A DNA stretch of 64,000 nucleotides from Pseudomonas sp. Teo4. GTDB lineage: Bacteria > Pseudomonadota > Gammaproteobacteria > Pseudomonadales > Pseudomonadaceae. Below, piece after piece: positions 16,978 through 26,114 of the stretch. Both the position numbers and the translations under genes were made by a program. The notes below the pieces were generated by a model. That model searched no databases. It was given only the letters and a program-made list of their open reading frames with translations, and was not told the origin of the DNA. Every line of letters starts with the position of its first letter. Within the stretch, counting starts at the first letter, position 1. The stretch lies in contig NZ_JAXCIL010000001.1 in NCBI RefSeq assembly GCF_034387475.1, forward strand, positions 868,001 through 932,000, in the 5' to 3' direction.

Positions 16978-17703
16978 TCAACCCTTGCTGTCGAGCAACC
17001 GCTGATACCGCGACAGGCTCTCTTCCAGATGCTTGCGCAGCGCCGTGCGCGCGCTGTTCATGTCGCCCATGCTGATGGCCGAAAGAATCGCGCCATGCTC
17101 GCGGCCGATCTTCTTGATGTGCGCCAGGCGGTTCTTGCCGCTGACCTGGCTGTGCTTGAGGTTCAGGTCGAGGATGATGTCCGGTCCCAAGGCTTCGAGC
17201 AATTGCGTGAAGTGCGGGTTGTTGGTGGCCCGGGCAATCGCCAGGTGGAACTCGAAGTCGGCCTTGGCTTCTTCTTCCAGGCTCGAACCATCCAGCGCGT
17301 TGAAGCGGTCGAACGCTTCGGTGATCTGCGCCATGCTGGTGGGGCTGCGTCGTTCAGCGGCGCGGGCCACCGATTCGGTCTCGATCCCCAGGCGCAGTTC
17401 CAGAATCTGCGCGGCGGCGCGCACGTCGTCTACCACGCTGTCGATGGCGAAGCCGATGCGTTTGACGTCCTGTTCGACCACGAACACACCGACGCCCTGG
17501 CGTGCCACCAGGCGCCCACCCAGGCGCAGGGACGCCACCGCTTCACGGATCACCGGACGGCTAACGTTGAATTGCTTGCACAGCTCCTGCTCGGACGGCA
17601 GCTTGTCGCCCGGGCCATAGGTGCCATTGTCGATCCGGCTGGACAGCTCCTGAATCACGGTTTCCGCGAGATTGGCGCGGCGCGTGCCTAACGACGCATT
17701 CAT
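16978..17703 (-). CDS. GntR-family regulator, FadR subfamily
   Basis: The ATG at 17703 (MNASLGTRRANLAETVIQEL) has AGGAG ten bases before it and gives 241 residues, normal for the FadR subfamily; the frame remains open upstream to 17835. The N-terminal winged helix has PGDKLPSEQELCKQFNVSRP and VIREAVASLRLGG. The C-terminal FCD ligand domain has the metal-binding pattern ADFEFHLAIARATNN and HGAILSAI. It is divergent from the ABC importer genes starting at 18033, which it most likely represses. A TGACCAGGTCA palindrome in the gap is a candidate site. Confidence 0.9.
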   Translation of the reverse strand: MNASLGTRRANLAETVIQELSSRIDNGTYGPGDKLPSEQELCKQFNVSRPVIREAVASLRLGGRLVARQGVGVFVVEQDVKRIGFAIDSVVDDVRAAAQILELRLGIETESVARAAERRSPTSMAQITEAFDRFNALDGSSLEEEAKADFEFHLAIARATNNPHFTQLLEALGPDIILDLNLKHSQVSGKNRLAHIKKIGREHGAILSAISMGDMNSARTALRKHLEESLSRYQRLLDSKG

Positions 17704-17836
17704 AGAAAAGTTGCTCCTGAAACTGATTGGCTCATCACGGTTGTTCTCCGGCAGGTTGCGCGCAGCCCGTAAGCCCCATGCGGCGGGATCCGTAGCCAAC
17801 CAGCGGTGATGTTGTCGCCATATGTTATCAAACATC

Positions 17837-17847
17837 TGACCAGGTCA
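17837..17847. promoter_or_regulatory. candidate GntR operator
   Basis: TGACCAGGTCA is a perfect odd palindrome, the size and style of FadR-type sites. It lies in the 329-bp gap between the divergent GntR gene and the ABC importer. The rest of that gap holds an A/T-rich tract near 17891-17901 and the promoter at 17926. Confidence 0.45.
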
Positions 17848-17925
17848 TGGTACGGCCATCATTTTGGCTGCCGTGAACGTTCGTCGTTCGAAAATTTTTT
17901 TACCGACTCCCGTAGTATACACCCA

Positions 17926-17953
17926 TTGACAGTTGCCTGCTGACTGTTATCTT
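17926..17953 (+). promoter_or_regulatory. sigma-70-like promoter of the branched-chain-type ABC importer
   Basis: TTGACA (17926-17931) is followed after 16 bp by TATCTT (17948-17953), about 80 nt upstream of the substrate-binding protein ATG. It is one of the best -35/-10 matches I noticed in the window. Confidence 0.6.
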
Positions 17954-18032
17954 ACAAGTGCGATGGCGTTCCGGCCAATTCGCAAGCGGTAAGCGATGTC
18001 GAGGTTCGTCCAAATACTACTGGGAGCTGAGC

Positions 18033-19181
18033 ATGTATAAGAAAAACGGAGGGCGTACAGCCCTCGCGACCGCGGTAACTTTGCTGATGGCCATGGGAAC
18101 GGCGAATGCAGCGGACAGTGAGGTGGTCAGGATCGGCTTCGCCGGCCCCCTGACCGGGCCTTCGGCACACCAGGGACAGGACGTCGAACACGGTATCCAG
18201 GTCGCCGTGGAGGAAGCCAACCAGCAACACCTGAAACTTGGCGACAAAGAAGTGCAGTTCAAGCTGGTATCGGAAGACGATGTCGCCGACCCGCGCACCG
18301 GCACGGCCGTGGCCCAGCGTCTGGTGGACTCGAAAGTGGCCGTGGTGATCGGCCATTACAACTCCGGCACCAGCATTCCGGCTTCGAAGATCTACGCCGC
18401 CGCCGGCATTCCACAAATCTCGCCATCGGCCACCAACCCGACCCTCACCCGCCAGGGTATCCCCTCGGTGTTCCGCGTGGTCAACGACGACGCCACCCTT
18501 GGCCGCTACGCCGGCAACTACCTGGTCAGCAAGCTCGACGCCAAGCGCATCGCCATCTTCGATGACCGTACCGCCTACGGCCAGGGCCTGGCCGACGAGG
18601 TGACCAAGGCGGTCAAGGCCGCTGGCGGCAACGTGGTGGTGCGTGAGTACACCAACGACAAGTCCACCGACTTCAACGCCATCCTCACCACCGCCAAGGC
18701 GCAGAAGGCCGACGCGGTGTTCTTCGCCGCGCTCGACTACCAGGCCGCGCCCATGGCCAAGCAGATGAAGAACCTGGGCCTGAAGGCGCGCTTCATGAAC
18801 ATCGGCAACCTGCCCAACGACTCGTTCAAGCAGATGGCCGGCAGCGCCGCCGAAGGCACCTACGCCTGGAACTACGGCACGCCACTGCTGGACATGCCCA
18901 AGGGCGCGGCGTTCGAGCAGAAGCTCAAGGACAAGTTCGGCGTCGGCGTCGTGCAGTCCTCGCCAGCGGCCTATGACGCCACCTGGGCGGCGATCAACGC
19001 CATGGTCAAGGCCGGTTCCGCCGATCCGAAGGTGTACCTGCCCGTGCTCAAAAGCGAAAGCTACGAGGGCGTGACCGGCACCATCGCCTTCGACGAGCAG
19101 GGCAACCTCAAGAGCCCGGCAGCGACCGTGTTCCAGTTCGCCGATGGCGGCTGGAAGACCCTCTCGGTCGAGCGCGACTGA
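18033..19181 (+). CDS. branched-chain amino-acid-type ABC importer, substrate-binding protein
   Basis: The start at 18033 (MYKKNGGRTALATAV) has GGGAG upstream and gives a signal peptide ending at ANA-AD. The product has 382 residues. The mature part is a type I periplasmic-binding protein of the LivJ/LivK family, with VRIGFAGPLTGPSAHQGQD at its N-terminus and YTNDKSTDFNAILT further on. It should deliver the ligand to the LivHMGF-like complex encoded next. The ligand need not be leucine; given the neighbours it may be the substrate of the HyuAB pathway. Between its stop and the next gene is 141 bp with no clear structure. Confidence 0.92.
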   Translation: MYKKNGGRTALATAVTLLMAMGTANAADSEVVRIGFAGPLTGPSAHQGQDVEHGIQVAVEEANQQHLKLGDKEVQFKLVSEDDVADPRTGTAVAQRLVDSKVAVVIGHYNSGTSIPASKIYAAAGIPQISPSATNPTLTRQGIPSVFRVVNDDATLGRYAGNYLVSKLDAKRIAIFDDRTAYGQGLADEVTKAVKAAGGNVVVREYTNDKSTDFNAILTTAKAQKADAVFFAALDYQAAPMAKQMKNLGLKARFMNIGNLPNDSFKQMAGSAAEGTYAWNYGTPLLDMPKGAAFEQKLKDKFGVGVVQSSPAAYDATWAAINAMVKAGSADPKVYLPVLKSESYEGVTGTIAFDEQGNLKSPAATVFQFADGGWKTLSVERD

Positions 19182-19322
19182 CGCCGGCTGCAGCACCCTC
19201 AATAACAAGCGGGCAATGGCCCGCGCCATAACAAGAAGACTTTTCCCACCTGCCAGGCCAGTCGGTCGCGCGGCGCTGAGCCGCCGCGCGCCGGCGACAA
19301 CGCAGTTTCGAGGATTCAGCTC

Positions 19323-20261
19323 GTGGACGGTAACTTCGATATCTTGTTGCAACAGGTCTTGAACGGCCTGGTGCTGGGCAGTATCTATGCCCTGGTAGCC
19401 CTGGGCTACACCATGGTCTACGGCATCATCGGCCTGATCAACTTCGCCCACGGCGAGGTGGTGATGGTCGGCGCCATGGTGACCATTTCGGTACTGACGA
19501 TGCTTGCCGGCGCAGGTTTCGCCCCAGGCATCATCACCTTGCTGCTGGCGATCATGGCGGCGGTGGTGGTGTGCATGCTGCTGGCCCAGGGCATGGAAAA
19601 GTACGCCTACCGGCCGCTGCGCAAGGCGCCGCGCCTGACCCCGTTGATTCTCGCCATCGGCATTTCCATCGCCCTGCAGAACCTGGCGATGATGATCTGG
19701 GGACGCGGCTACAAGACCTTCCCCGAGGTGGTCGAAACCCAGCCGGTGGACGTGTTCGGCGCCACCATCACCAACGTGCAGCTGTCGATCATGCTGATCG
19801 CCGTGGTGATCATGCTCGGCCTCTGGCTGCTGGTGGACAAGACCCGCCTGGGCAAGGCCATGCGCGCCACCGCACAGAACCAGGAAGTGGCTGGGCTGAT
19901 GGGCATCAACATCAACCGGGTCATCAGTGCCACTTTCCTGATTGGAGCCAGCCTGGGTGCCATCGCCGGGGTGATGCGCGCCGTCAACTATGGCCAGGCC
20001 GACGCTTACATGGGCCTGCTGCTAGGTCTCAAGGCCTTCTCGGCGGCAGTGCTCGGTGGCATCGGCAACCTGTTCGGGGCCATGGCCGGCGGGCTGCTGC
20101 TGGGGCTGATCGAGTCGCTGGCTGCAGGTTACACCGGGCAGATCACTGGCGGCTTCCTGGGCGCCAACTACCAGGACATCTTCGCCTTTGCCGTGCTGAT
20201 CCTGGTGCTTCTGTTCCGGCCCAACGGCCTGCTTGGCGAGCGCCAGGCCGACCGAGCTTGA
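19323..20261 (+). CDS. livH: branched-chain-type ABC importer permease, LivH family
   Basis: GTG start at 19323, preceded by GAGG; 312 residues. It is an integral membrane protein of the LivH family: GLVLGSIYALVALGYTMVYG at the N-terminus, INFAHGEVVMVGA, and the cytoplasmic-loop segment GKAMRATAQNQEVAGLMGIN that contacts the ATPase. It runs directly into livM. The ligand is unknown. Confidence 0.92.
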   Translation: MDGNFDILLQQVLNGLVLGSIYALVALGYTMVYGIIGLINFAHGEVVMVGAMVTISVLTMLAGAGFAPGIITLLLAIMAAVVVCMLLAQGMEKYAYRPLRKAPRLTPLILAIGISIALQNLAMMIWGRGYKTFPEVVETQPVDVFGATITNVQLSIMLIAVVIMLGLWLLVDKTRLGKAMRATAQNQEVAGLMGININRVISATFLIGASLGAIAGVMRAVNYGQADAYMGLLLGLKAFSAAVLGGIGNLFGAMAGGLLLGLIESLAAGYTGQITGGFLGANYQDIFAFAVLILVLLFRPNGLLGERQADRA

Positions 20262-20271
20262 GGGAGCCGTC

Positions 20272-21519
20272 ATGAAGAATCTCAAGACCCAATACCTGCT
20301 GTTGATCCTCGGCTTCATCGCCTTGCCGTTCCTGGTCGACGCCATTCCCATGCTCGGCCCTACCTGGGTGCGTATCCTGGGCTTTGCCATGCTCTATGTG
20401 CTGCTGGCACTGGGCCTGAACATCGTCATCGGCTACGCCGGCCTGCTCGACATGGGCTACATCGGCTTCTATGCCATTGGCGCCTACCTCTACGCCTTGC
20501 TGGCCTCGCCGCACTTGCAGATGGCCGGGTTGGTCGAAGGCGTGCTGGACTGGCCGTTGTGGGTGATCATTCCGCTGGCGGCGGTGGCCGCGGCGATCTG
20601 CGGGGTGTTGATCGGCGCGCCGGTGCTCAAGCTGCGCGGCGATTACCTGGCCATCGTCACCCTCGGCTTCGGCGAAATCATCCGCATCTTCATGAACAAC
20701 CTGGACCAGCCGGTGAACCTCACCAACGGCCCCCAGGGCATCAGCAACATCGCGCCACTGCATATCGACGGCGGGGCGTGGATGCATGCACCGGGCGAGG
20801 GCGCGGCGCCGCTGTTGTCACTGCAGCAGAGCTGGAGCCTGTTCGGTCTGCAGGTGTCGCCAGTGATCAGCTATTACCTGTTCTTCCTGGCCATCGTCAT
20901 CCTCTGCATCGTGCTGTCCAAACGCCTTGAGGTGTCACGTATCGGCCGTGCCTGGATGGCCCTGCGTGAAGATGAAGTGGCTGCCGAGGCCATGGGCTTG
21001 AACAAGCGCAACCTCAAGCTGCTGGCGTTCGCCATGGGCGCGACCTTTGGCGGCGTGTCGGGGGTGCTGTTCTCCAGCTACCAAGGCTTCGTCAGCCCCG
21101 AGTCGTTCACCCTGATGGAGTCGATCATGGTGCTGGCCATGGTGGTGCTCGGCGGCATGGGCTCGATTCGTGGCGTGGTGCTGGGTGCGTTGATCCTGTC
21201 GGTAATGCCCGAGCTGTTCCGCGACCTGGTCAACTGGATTCAGCCCTGGGTGATGGACAACGTCACCTTCATCAGCCGCGACATCCTGCGCAACGTGCTG
21301 GATGCCTCGACCCTACGCATGCTGGTGTTCGGCCTGGCGCTGATTCTGGTGATGCGCTTCCGCCCCGAAGGCCTGTGGCCGTCCGACCGGCGCCGCGCCG
21401 AGTTGCACGACGACGACCAGGAACCTGCTCCGGTGCCTGCGGCACTGACCACCACAGTGCCTGCGCAAGCGACTGAAAGCTCCTTCGAACTTCCGATCAA
21501 ACAGGCGGACAAGGCATGA
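20272..21519 (+). CDS. livM: branched-chain-type ABC importer permease, LivM family
   Basis: The ATG at 20272 has GGGAG before it; the frame is open back into livH. The product has 415 residues, at the long end for LivM. It has LGLNIVIGYAGLLDMGYIGF, the EAA-like loop RIGRAWMALREDEVAAEAMG, and a hydrophilic Pro/Ala/Thr-rich tail after FRPEGLWPSDRRR that looks disordered. It ends with the ATGA overlap that starts livG, so the two are translationally coupled. Confidence 0.92.
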   Translation: MKNLKTQYLLLILGFIALPFLVDAIPMLGPTWVRILGFAMLYVLLALGLNIVIGYAGLLDMGYIGFYAIGAYLYALLASPHLQMAGLVEGVLDWPLWVIIPLAAVAAAICGVLIGAPVLKLRGDYLAIVTLGFGEIIRIFMNNLDQPVNLTNGPQGISNIAPLHIDGGAWMHAPGEGAAPLLSLQQSWSLFGLQVSPVISYYLFFLAIVILCIVLSKRLEVSRIGRAWMALREDEVAAEAMGLNKRNLKLLAFAMGATFGGVSGVLFSSYQGFVSPESFTLMESIMVLAMVVLGGMGSIRGVVLGALILSVMPELFRDLVNWIQPWVMDNVTFISRDILRNVLDASTLRMLVFGLALILVMRFRPEGLWPSDRRRAELHDDDQEPAPVPAALTTTVPAQATESSFELPIKQADKA

Positions 21520-22289
21520 GCGATATCCTTCTCGAGCTGCACCAGGTCAGCAAGTTCTTCGGCGGCCTGCAGGCCCTGCACGGCATCGACCTGAGCATCC
21601 GCCGTGGCGAGATCCGCGGCCTGCTGGGCCCCAATGGCGCCGGCAAGACCACCCTGTTCAACGTGCTCACCGGGCTGTATCGAGCCGAGCAGGGGCGGGT
21701 GATGTTCGACGGCAAACCGCTGCGCATCAGCAAGCCGCACAAGGTGGTGGAGGCGGGTATTTCACGCACCTTCCAGAATATCCGGCTATTCCACAACATG
21801 ACCGCGCTGGAAAACGTGATGATCGGCCGCCATGTGCGCACCCGCAGTGGTGTGTTCGGCGCCATCCTGCGCACCCCGGCCTGCGTGCGCGAAGAGCGTG
21901 AGATTCGCCAGGCCGCACGGCATTGGCTGGACTATGTCGGTATCGCCCATCTGGCGGGCGAGTTGGCCAAGAGTTTGTCCTATGGCGACCAGCGTCGCCT
22001 GGAAATCGCCCGGGCGCTGGCCACCGAACCCAAGCTGATTGCCCTGGACGAACCGGCAGCGGGCATGAACGCCTCGGAAACCGAAGGACTGCGCCAACTG
22101 ATGTGCAAGATGCAGGCAGACGGCAAGACGGTGCTGTTGATCGAGCACGACGTGAAGTTGGTGATGGGGCTGTGCGATCACATCACCGTGCTGGAGTTCG
22201 GCCGCAAGATCGCCGACGGCCTGCCGGCCGACGTGCGCAAGGATCCACGGGTGATCGAGGCGTACCTCGGCGCGGAGGCAGTGGCATGA
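21516..22289 (+). CDS. livG: branched-chain-type ABC importer ATPase, LivG family
   Basis: 257 residues, starting in a 4-bp ATGA overlap with livM. It has Walker A GPNGAGKTT, the signature region SYGDQRRLEIARALA and Walker B LIALDEPAAGMN, with the long inserted loop and C-terminal extension (VRKDPRVIEAYLG) of the LivG type. It forms the ATPase pair with LivF. It ends in another ATGA overlap. Confidence 0.93.
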   Translation: MSDILLELHQVSKFFGGLQALHGIDLSIRRGEIRGLLGPNGAGKTTLFNVLTGLYRAEQGRVMFDGKPLRISKPHKVVEAGISRTFQNIRLFHNMTALENVMIGRHVRTRSGVFGAILRTPACVREEREIRQAARHWLDYVGIAHLAGELAKSLSYGDQRRLEIARALATEPKLIALDEPAAGMNASETEGLRQLMCKMQADGKTVLLIEHDVKLVMGLCDHITVLEFGRKIADGLPADVRKDPRVIEAYLGAEAVA

Positions 22290-23002
22290 AGACGATTCTG
22301 CAAGTGGATGACCTCAAGGTGTCCTATGGCGCCATCCAGGCGATCAAGGGCATCGACCTTAAAGTGGGCGAGGGCGAGATGGTCGCGCTGATCGGCGCCA
22401 ACGGCGCGGGCAAGACCACCACCCTCAAGACCCTGGCCGGGCTGCTCAAGCCCAGCGCCGGGCAGATCACCTTCGACGGCAAGGCCCATGCGGCGATCAA
22501 GGGCCATGACCTGATCCGTGAAGGCCTGGCCCTGGTGCCGGAAGGGCGGGGCATTTTCCCCAAGCTGACGGTGCACGAGAACCTGGAGATGGGCGCGTTT
22601 ACCCGCCGCGATGGCAAGGATGCGATCAACGCCGACATCGAACGCATGTATGGCATCTTCCCGCGTTTGAAAGAGCGTGCCTTTCAGTTGGCTGGGACCA
22701 TGTCGGGCGGTGAGCAGCAGATGCTGGCCATTTCCCGGGCGCTGATGGGGCGGCCCAAGTTGCTGTTGCTGGATGAACCCTCCATGGGCCTGGCGCCGAT
22801 CATCGTGCAGAAGATCTTCGAGACCATCGTCGAGGTGGTCAAGGGCGGGGTGACGCTGCTGCTGGTGGAACAGAACGCTCGGCTGGCGTTGCAGACCTGC
22901 CAACGCGCCTACGTGATCGACGGTGGGCGTATCAGCCTGGAGGGCTGCGCCAATGACCTGTTGCACGACGACCAGGTGAAAAAGGCATACCTCGGGGAAT
23001 GA
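22286..23002 (+). CDS. livF: branched-chain-type ABC importer ATPase, LivF family
   Basis: The ATG in the ATGA overlap at 22286 is the start (MKTILQVDDLKVSYGAIQAI); the frame is open much further upstream inside livG, but that is not coding. 238 residues. It has Walker A GANGAGKTT, the signature MSGGEQQMLAISRALM and Walker B LLLLDEPSMGLAP. It is the last importer gene; a REP doublet lies just after it. Confidence 0.93.
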   Translation: MKTILQVDDLKVSYGAIQAIKGIDLKVGEGEMVALIGANGAGKTTTLKTLAGLLKPSAGQITFDGKAHAAIKGHDLIREGLALVPEGRGIFPKLTVHENLEMGAFTRRDGKDAINADIERMYGIFPRLKERAFQLAGTMSGGEQQMLAISRALMGRPKLLLLDEPSMGLAPIIVQKIFETIVEVVKGGVTLLLVEQNARLALQTCQRAYVIDGGRISLEGCANDLLHDDQVKKAYLGE

Positions 23003-23071
23003 CCCATGCCCCTGGCGGTTGCTCAACAATGACAAGAAGACTTGCCCTGGGCCTGATTGGGTAGGCGCTTT

Positions 23072-23172
23072 ACCGGCCTCTTCGCGGGTAAACCCGCTCC
23101 CACAGGTACCCCACTGGTTTTGATGGCAGTGGAGAAACCTGTGGGAGCGGGCTTGCCCGCGAAGAGGCCGGT
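23072..23172. repeat. REP-like doublet, CGCGGG variant
   Basis: Two 36-bp arms (23072-23107 and 23137-23172) are inverted copies with two mismatches, around a 29-bp spacer. The palindrome centre reads GCGGGCAAGCCCGC rather than GCCGGCAAGCCGGC, a second REP subtype. It lies between livF and the GabP-like permease. Confidence 0.88.
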
Positions 23173-23219
23173 GCAGCCAACCAAGCTGCATGCCTGGGGC
23201 GAATCCCTCAAAGGTTCGA

Positions 23220-24626
23220 ATGATGTCGCTTCAACAGAACAACAACGCTGCACTGCAACACGGCCTGACCTCGCGCCAGGTGTCCATGATCTCGATTGCC
23301 GGCATCATCGGTGCCGGTCTGTTCATCGGCTCGTCCAAGGCCATCGCCTCCGCCGGCCCGGCCATTCTCATTTCCTACGCCATGACCGGCCTGCTGGTGC
23401 TGCTGGTGATGCGCATGCTCGGCGAGATGGCCGTGGCCAACCCCAACAGCGGGTCGTTTTCCACTTACGCCGCCGAGGCCATCGGCCCTTGGGCAGGCTT
23501 CACCATCGGCTGGCTGTACTGGTGGTTCTGGGTGCTGATCATTCCGGTCGAAGCCATTGCTGGCGCCGATATCCTGCATGCCTGGTTTCCTGGCGTGCCG
23601 TCCTGGTTGTTCGCCTTCCTGATCATGGGCGTGCTGGCGGCCAGCAACCTGGTCAGCGTGAAGAACTTCGGTGAATTCGAGTTCTGGTTCGCGCTGGTCA
23701 AGGTGATCGCCATCCTGGCATTCATCGTCGTGGGCGCCATGGCGGTGTTCGGCGTGTGGCCGCTGGCCGAGGTCTCGGGTGTCAGCCATCTGTGGGCCAA
23801 CGGCGGTTTCGTGCCCAATGGCTGGGGCACGGTGCTGGGCGGCGTGCTGATCACCATCTTCTCGTTCTTCGGTGCCGAGATCGTCACCATCGCCGCCGAC
23901 GAGACGGCCAACCCGCAAGCCAAGATCCGCCGTGCCACCAACCTGGTGGTGTATCGCATCGCGATCTTCTACCTGGCCTCGATCTTCTTGGTGGTGTCGC
24001 TGGTGGCCTGGAACGACCCGGCGCTGGCCGCGGTGGGGTCGTTCCAGCGCGTGCTGGAGGTGCTTGACGTGCCCGGCGCCAAGCTGGTGGTGGACGTGGT
24101 GGTGCTGGTGGCGGTGACCAGTTGCATGAACTCGGGCTTGTACACCGCCTCGCGCATGCTCCATTCGCTGAGCGCACGGGGTGAGGCGTTGCCGATTGCC
24201 AAGCGGGTGTCGCGCAATGGAGTGCCGGTGGTGGCGGTGCTGATGTCGACCCTGGCAGGCTTTGCCGGGTGCCTGGTGAACTATGTGTTCCCGGGCAAGG
24301 TGTTCGGGTTTCTGTTGTCCACCACGGGCGCGATTGCCTTGCTGGTGTACCTGGTGATTGCCATTTCGCAGCTGCGCATGCGCGCCCGGGCCGAGCGTGA
24401 GGGCACTTTCCTGGAGTTGAAGATGTGGCTGTTCCCGTGGCTCACCTGGTTGGTGATCGGCACTATCGTGATGGTGCTGGGCTACATGCTGTTCAGCGAT
24501 GCCTATCGGTATGAAGTGTTGATGACGGCGGGGGTGACGCTGTTCATTCTACTGGTGTGCGTGAGCCGGCGGCGGATCGGGTTGGGCGAAGGCAGTGCCT
24601 TGGTGGCAGGCAGCGAGGGCAACTGA
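23220..24626 (+). CDS. APC-superfamily amino-acid permease, GabP-like
   Basis: The likely start is the ATG at 23220 (MMSLQQNNNAAL), giving 468 residues; an in-frame ATG at 23190 is possible and no strong ribosome site decides it. It has twelve predicted membrane segments and the APC motif SIAGIIGAGLFIGSSKAIA, with GSFSTYAAEAIGPWAGFTIG and the conserved FSFFGAEIVTIAADET. It resembles GABA permeases of pseudomonads. With the SSADH-type gene at 15338 and the aminoaldehyde dehydrogenases at 44887 and 50518, GABA or a similar omega-amino acid is a reasonable ligand, but this is inference. An IS3 element sits 14 bp past its stop. Confidence 0.88.
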   Translation: MMSLQQNNNAALQHGLTSRQVSMISIAGIIGAGLFIGSSKAIASAGPAILISYAMTGLLVLLVMRMLGEMAVANPNSGSFSTYAAEAIGPWAGFTIGWLYWWFWVLIIPVEAIAGADILHAWFPGVPSWLFAFLIMGVLAASNLVSVKNFGEFEFWFALVKVIAILAFIVVGAMAVFGVWPLAEVSGVSHLWANGGFVPNGWGTVLGGVLITIFSFFGAEIVTIAADETANPQAKIRRATNLVVYRIAIFYLASIFLVVSLVAWNDPALAAVGSFQRVLEVLDVPGAKLVVDVVVLVAVTSCMNSGLYTASRMLHSLSARGEALPIAKRVSRNGVPVVAVLMSTLAGFAGCLVNYVFPGKVFGFLLSTTGAIALLVYLVIAISQLRMRARAEREGTFLELKMWLFPWLTWLVIGTIVMVLGYMLFSDAYRYEVLMTAGVTLFILLVCVSRRRIGLGEGSALVAGSEGN

Positions 24627-24668
24627 GCCAACATCGCATTTGGACTGCCCCCCAAAAGTTGGACAGTT

Positions 24669-25508
24669 TCAGCCAGTGACCTGAGTCCTGTAATCGACAG
24701 GGCTCAGGCCATTGAGCTTCAGTTTGATCCGGTCATGGTTGTAGTAATGGATGTACTCTTCCAGACCTGCCTTCAGCTCCTCAACACTCTCAAATCGCTT
24801 CAGATAAAAAAATTCAGCCTTGAGTGTGCCGAAGAAGCTTTCCATAGCTGCATTGTCCAGGCAATTGCCCTTGCGAGACATGCTTTGCTTTACGCCACGT
24901 TCATTGAGCTTGTGGCGGTATTGAGCTTGCTGGTAGTGCCAGCCTTGATCAGAGTGGATCACTAGCTTGGGCTTTTCTCCCAAGCGATTGAGAGCTTTCT
25001 CCAACATATTTCCAACCAAGCTATAGCTGGGCCGGCTGGCCGTTTCATAGGCAATGATTTCTCCGTTGTACAAGTCCAACACTGGCGACAGATAGAGCTT
25101 TTGCTGAGCTACCTTGAACTCAGTGACATCGGTTACCCATTTCTGGTTAGGTCGCTGAGCGATGAAATTGCGTTCCAGCAGATTCTTGGCCACTTTGCCG
25201 ACGCACCCCCGGTAGGAGCGGTATTTTTTCGGGCGCACCACAGATTTCAGGCCGAGCCGAGCCATTAGCCGTTCGATAACTTTTTTGTTGACCAGGGTCC
25301 CTTGGCTTCTGATCGCCAACGCCACACGCCGATAGCCGTACAGCCCCCTCTCCTTGTGATAAACGCGCTGCACCAACTCGTTGAGCGCGGCATGCTTGTC
25401 CGGCTTCTGCTGGCTTTTGATCTGGTAATAGAACGTGCTGCGCGCCAGGCCTACTAATTCCAGAAGGTCTGGTAACGGAAATCTGCGTTTGAGTTGGGAG
25501 ACAATCAG
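24669..25508 (-). CDS. IS3-family transposase OrfB (DDE integrase domain)
   Basis: The frame is open from about 25508 to the stop at 24669, around 279 residues. It has no good ATG at its start, so it is normally made by a -1 frameshift from orfA at AAAAAG (25512-25517), the IS3 rule. The N-terminal part has RRFPLPDLLELVGLARSTFY; the helper segment is GLYGYRRVALAIRSQG. The DDE catalytic residues are in TDVTEFK, HSDQGWHY and MESFFGTLKAEFF. The first internal ATG/GTG start, at 25376, would lack the N-terminal helix region. Confidence 0.9.
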   Translation of the reverse strand: MIVSQLKRRFPLPDLLELVGLARSTFYYQIKSQQKPDKHAALNELVQRVYHKERGLYGYRRVALAIRSQGTLVNKKVIERLMARLGLKSVVRPKKYRSYRGCVGKVAKNLLERNFIAQRPNQKWVTDVTEFKVAQQKLYLSPVLDLYNGEIIAYETASRPSYSLVGNMLEKALNRLGEKPKLVIHSDQGWHYQQAQYRHKLNERGVKQSMSRKGNCLDNAAMESFFGTLKAEFFYLKRFESVEELKAGLEEYIHYYNHDRIKLKLNGLSPVDYRTQVTG

Positions 25509-26026
25509 GGCTTTTTCGCCCGTGTTCGCTCCTTTTCCTCTCGCAGCGCTTTGAGCTCCTTTAGGACAGCGTTCTCCATGCGCAGGTATTCGAGTTCAGC
25601 CATCAGCTGTTCTCGGGATTTCTCCGTGTCGTTGGAGTCCGTGGGTTTGGCTGGCTTGATTCTCTTGGCCACGTTGGTCGGCTTTCTCTGTTGAATAGCT
25701 GTCAGGACGGTAGGGCTGCCACTGTAGTATTGCCGCTGCCAGATGCCTACCTGAGAAGATTGCCCTAAACCAAAATGTGCCGCCGTTTGGCGCATCGAAA
25801 GCCGATGCTCCAGCATGTACTGCAACACCTGCCGCTTGAAGTCATCGCTGTAGCGCTGTCCGTGTGATCGCGGGCCAAGACCTGCACTGGCCTGATGGCT
25901 CGCCACCCACCGTCTCAACAGACTGACATCGAGCCCGAAATGCCTGGCCACCTTTCGGAAACCATCACTGCCAGTTAGGTAGGTCGTGATTGCAGCGAGC
26001 TTGAACTGCTCGGTGTACTTGCCCAT
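25505..26026 (-). CDS. IS3-family transposase OrfA (DNA-binding)
   Basis: The ATG at 26026 (MGKYTEQFKLAAITTYLTG) starts 173 residues; the frame is open upstream beyond the IS end, but that is not coding. It has two helix-turn-helix units (GFRKVARHFGLDVSLLRRWV and SMRQTAAHFGLGQSSQVGIW), the two-HTH layout of the IS150 group. A C-terminal leucine-zipper-like helix (QLMAELEYLRMENAVLKELK) follows. It overlaps orfB in the -1 frame. Confidence 0.9.
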   Translation of the reverse strand: MGKYTEQFKLAAITTYLTGSDGFRKVARHFGLDVSLLRRWVASHQASAGLGPRSHGQRYSDDFKRQVLQYMLEHRLSMRQTAAHFGLGQSSQVGIWQRQYYSGSPTVLTAIQQRKPTNVAKRIKPAKPTDSNDTEKSREQLMAELEYLRMENAVLKELKALREEKERTRAKKP

Positions 26027-26114
26027 AGATCCCCCAAGGGTTGGATTTGTGTCCAACTTCTTGGGGGCAGTCCAATTTGTGGGAGCAACTGTCTTGTGTT
26101 GCCTTACCGGCCTC

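Larger units (their letters stand above)
24641..26074 (-). mobile_element. IS3-family insertion sequence (IS150-like), 1434 bp, apparently intact
   Basis: The ends are imperfect inverted repeats: TGGACTGCCCCCCAAAAGTT at 24641 and the complement of TGGACTGCCCCCAAGAAGTT at 26074. The flanking trinucleotide ATT occurs on both sides (24638-24640 and 26075-26077), a 3-bp target duplication. Inside are orfA and orfB in overlapping -1 frames on the minus strand, both complete. It landed in REP-rich sequence between the permease and mrdA, without breaking a recognisable gene. Confidence 0.93.
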
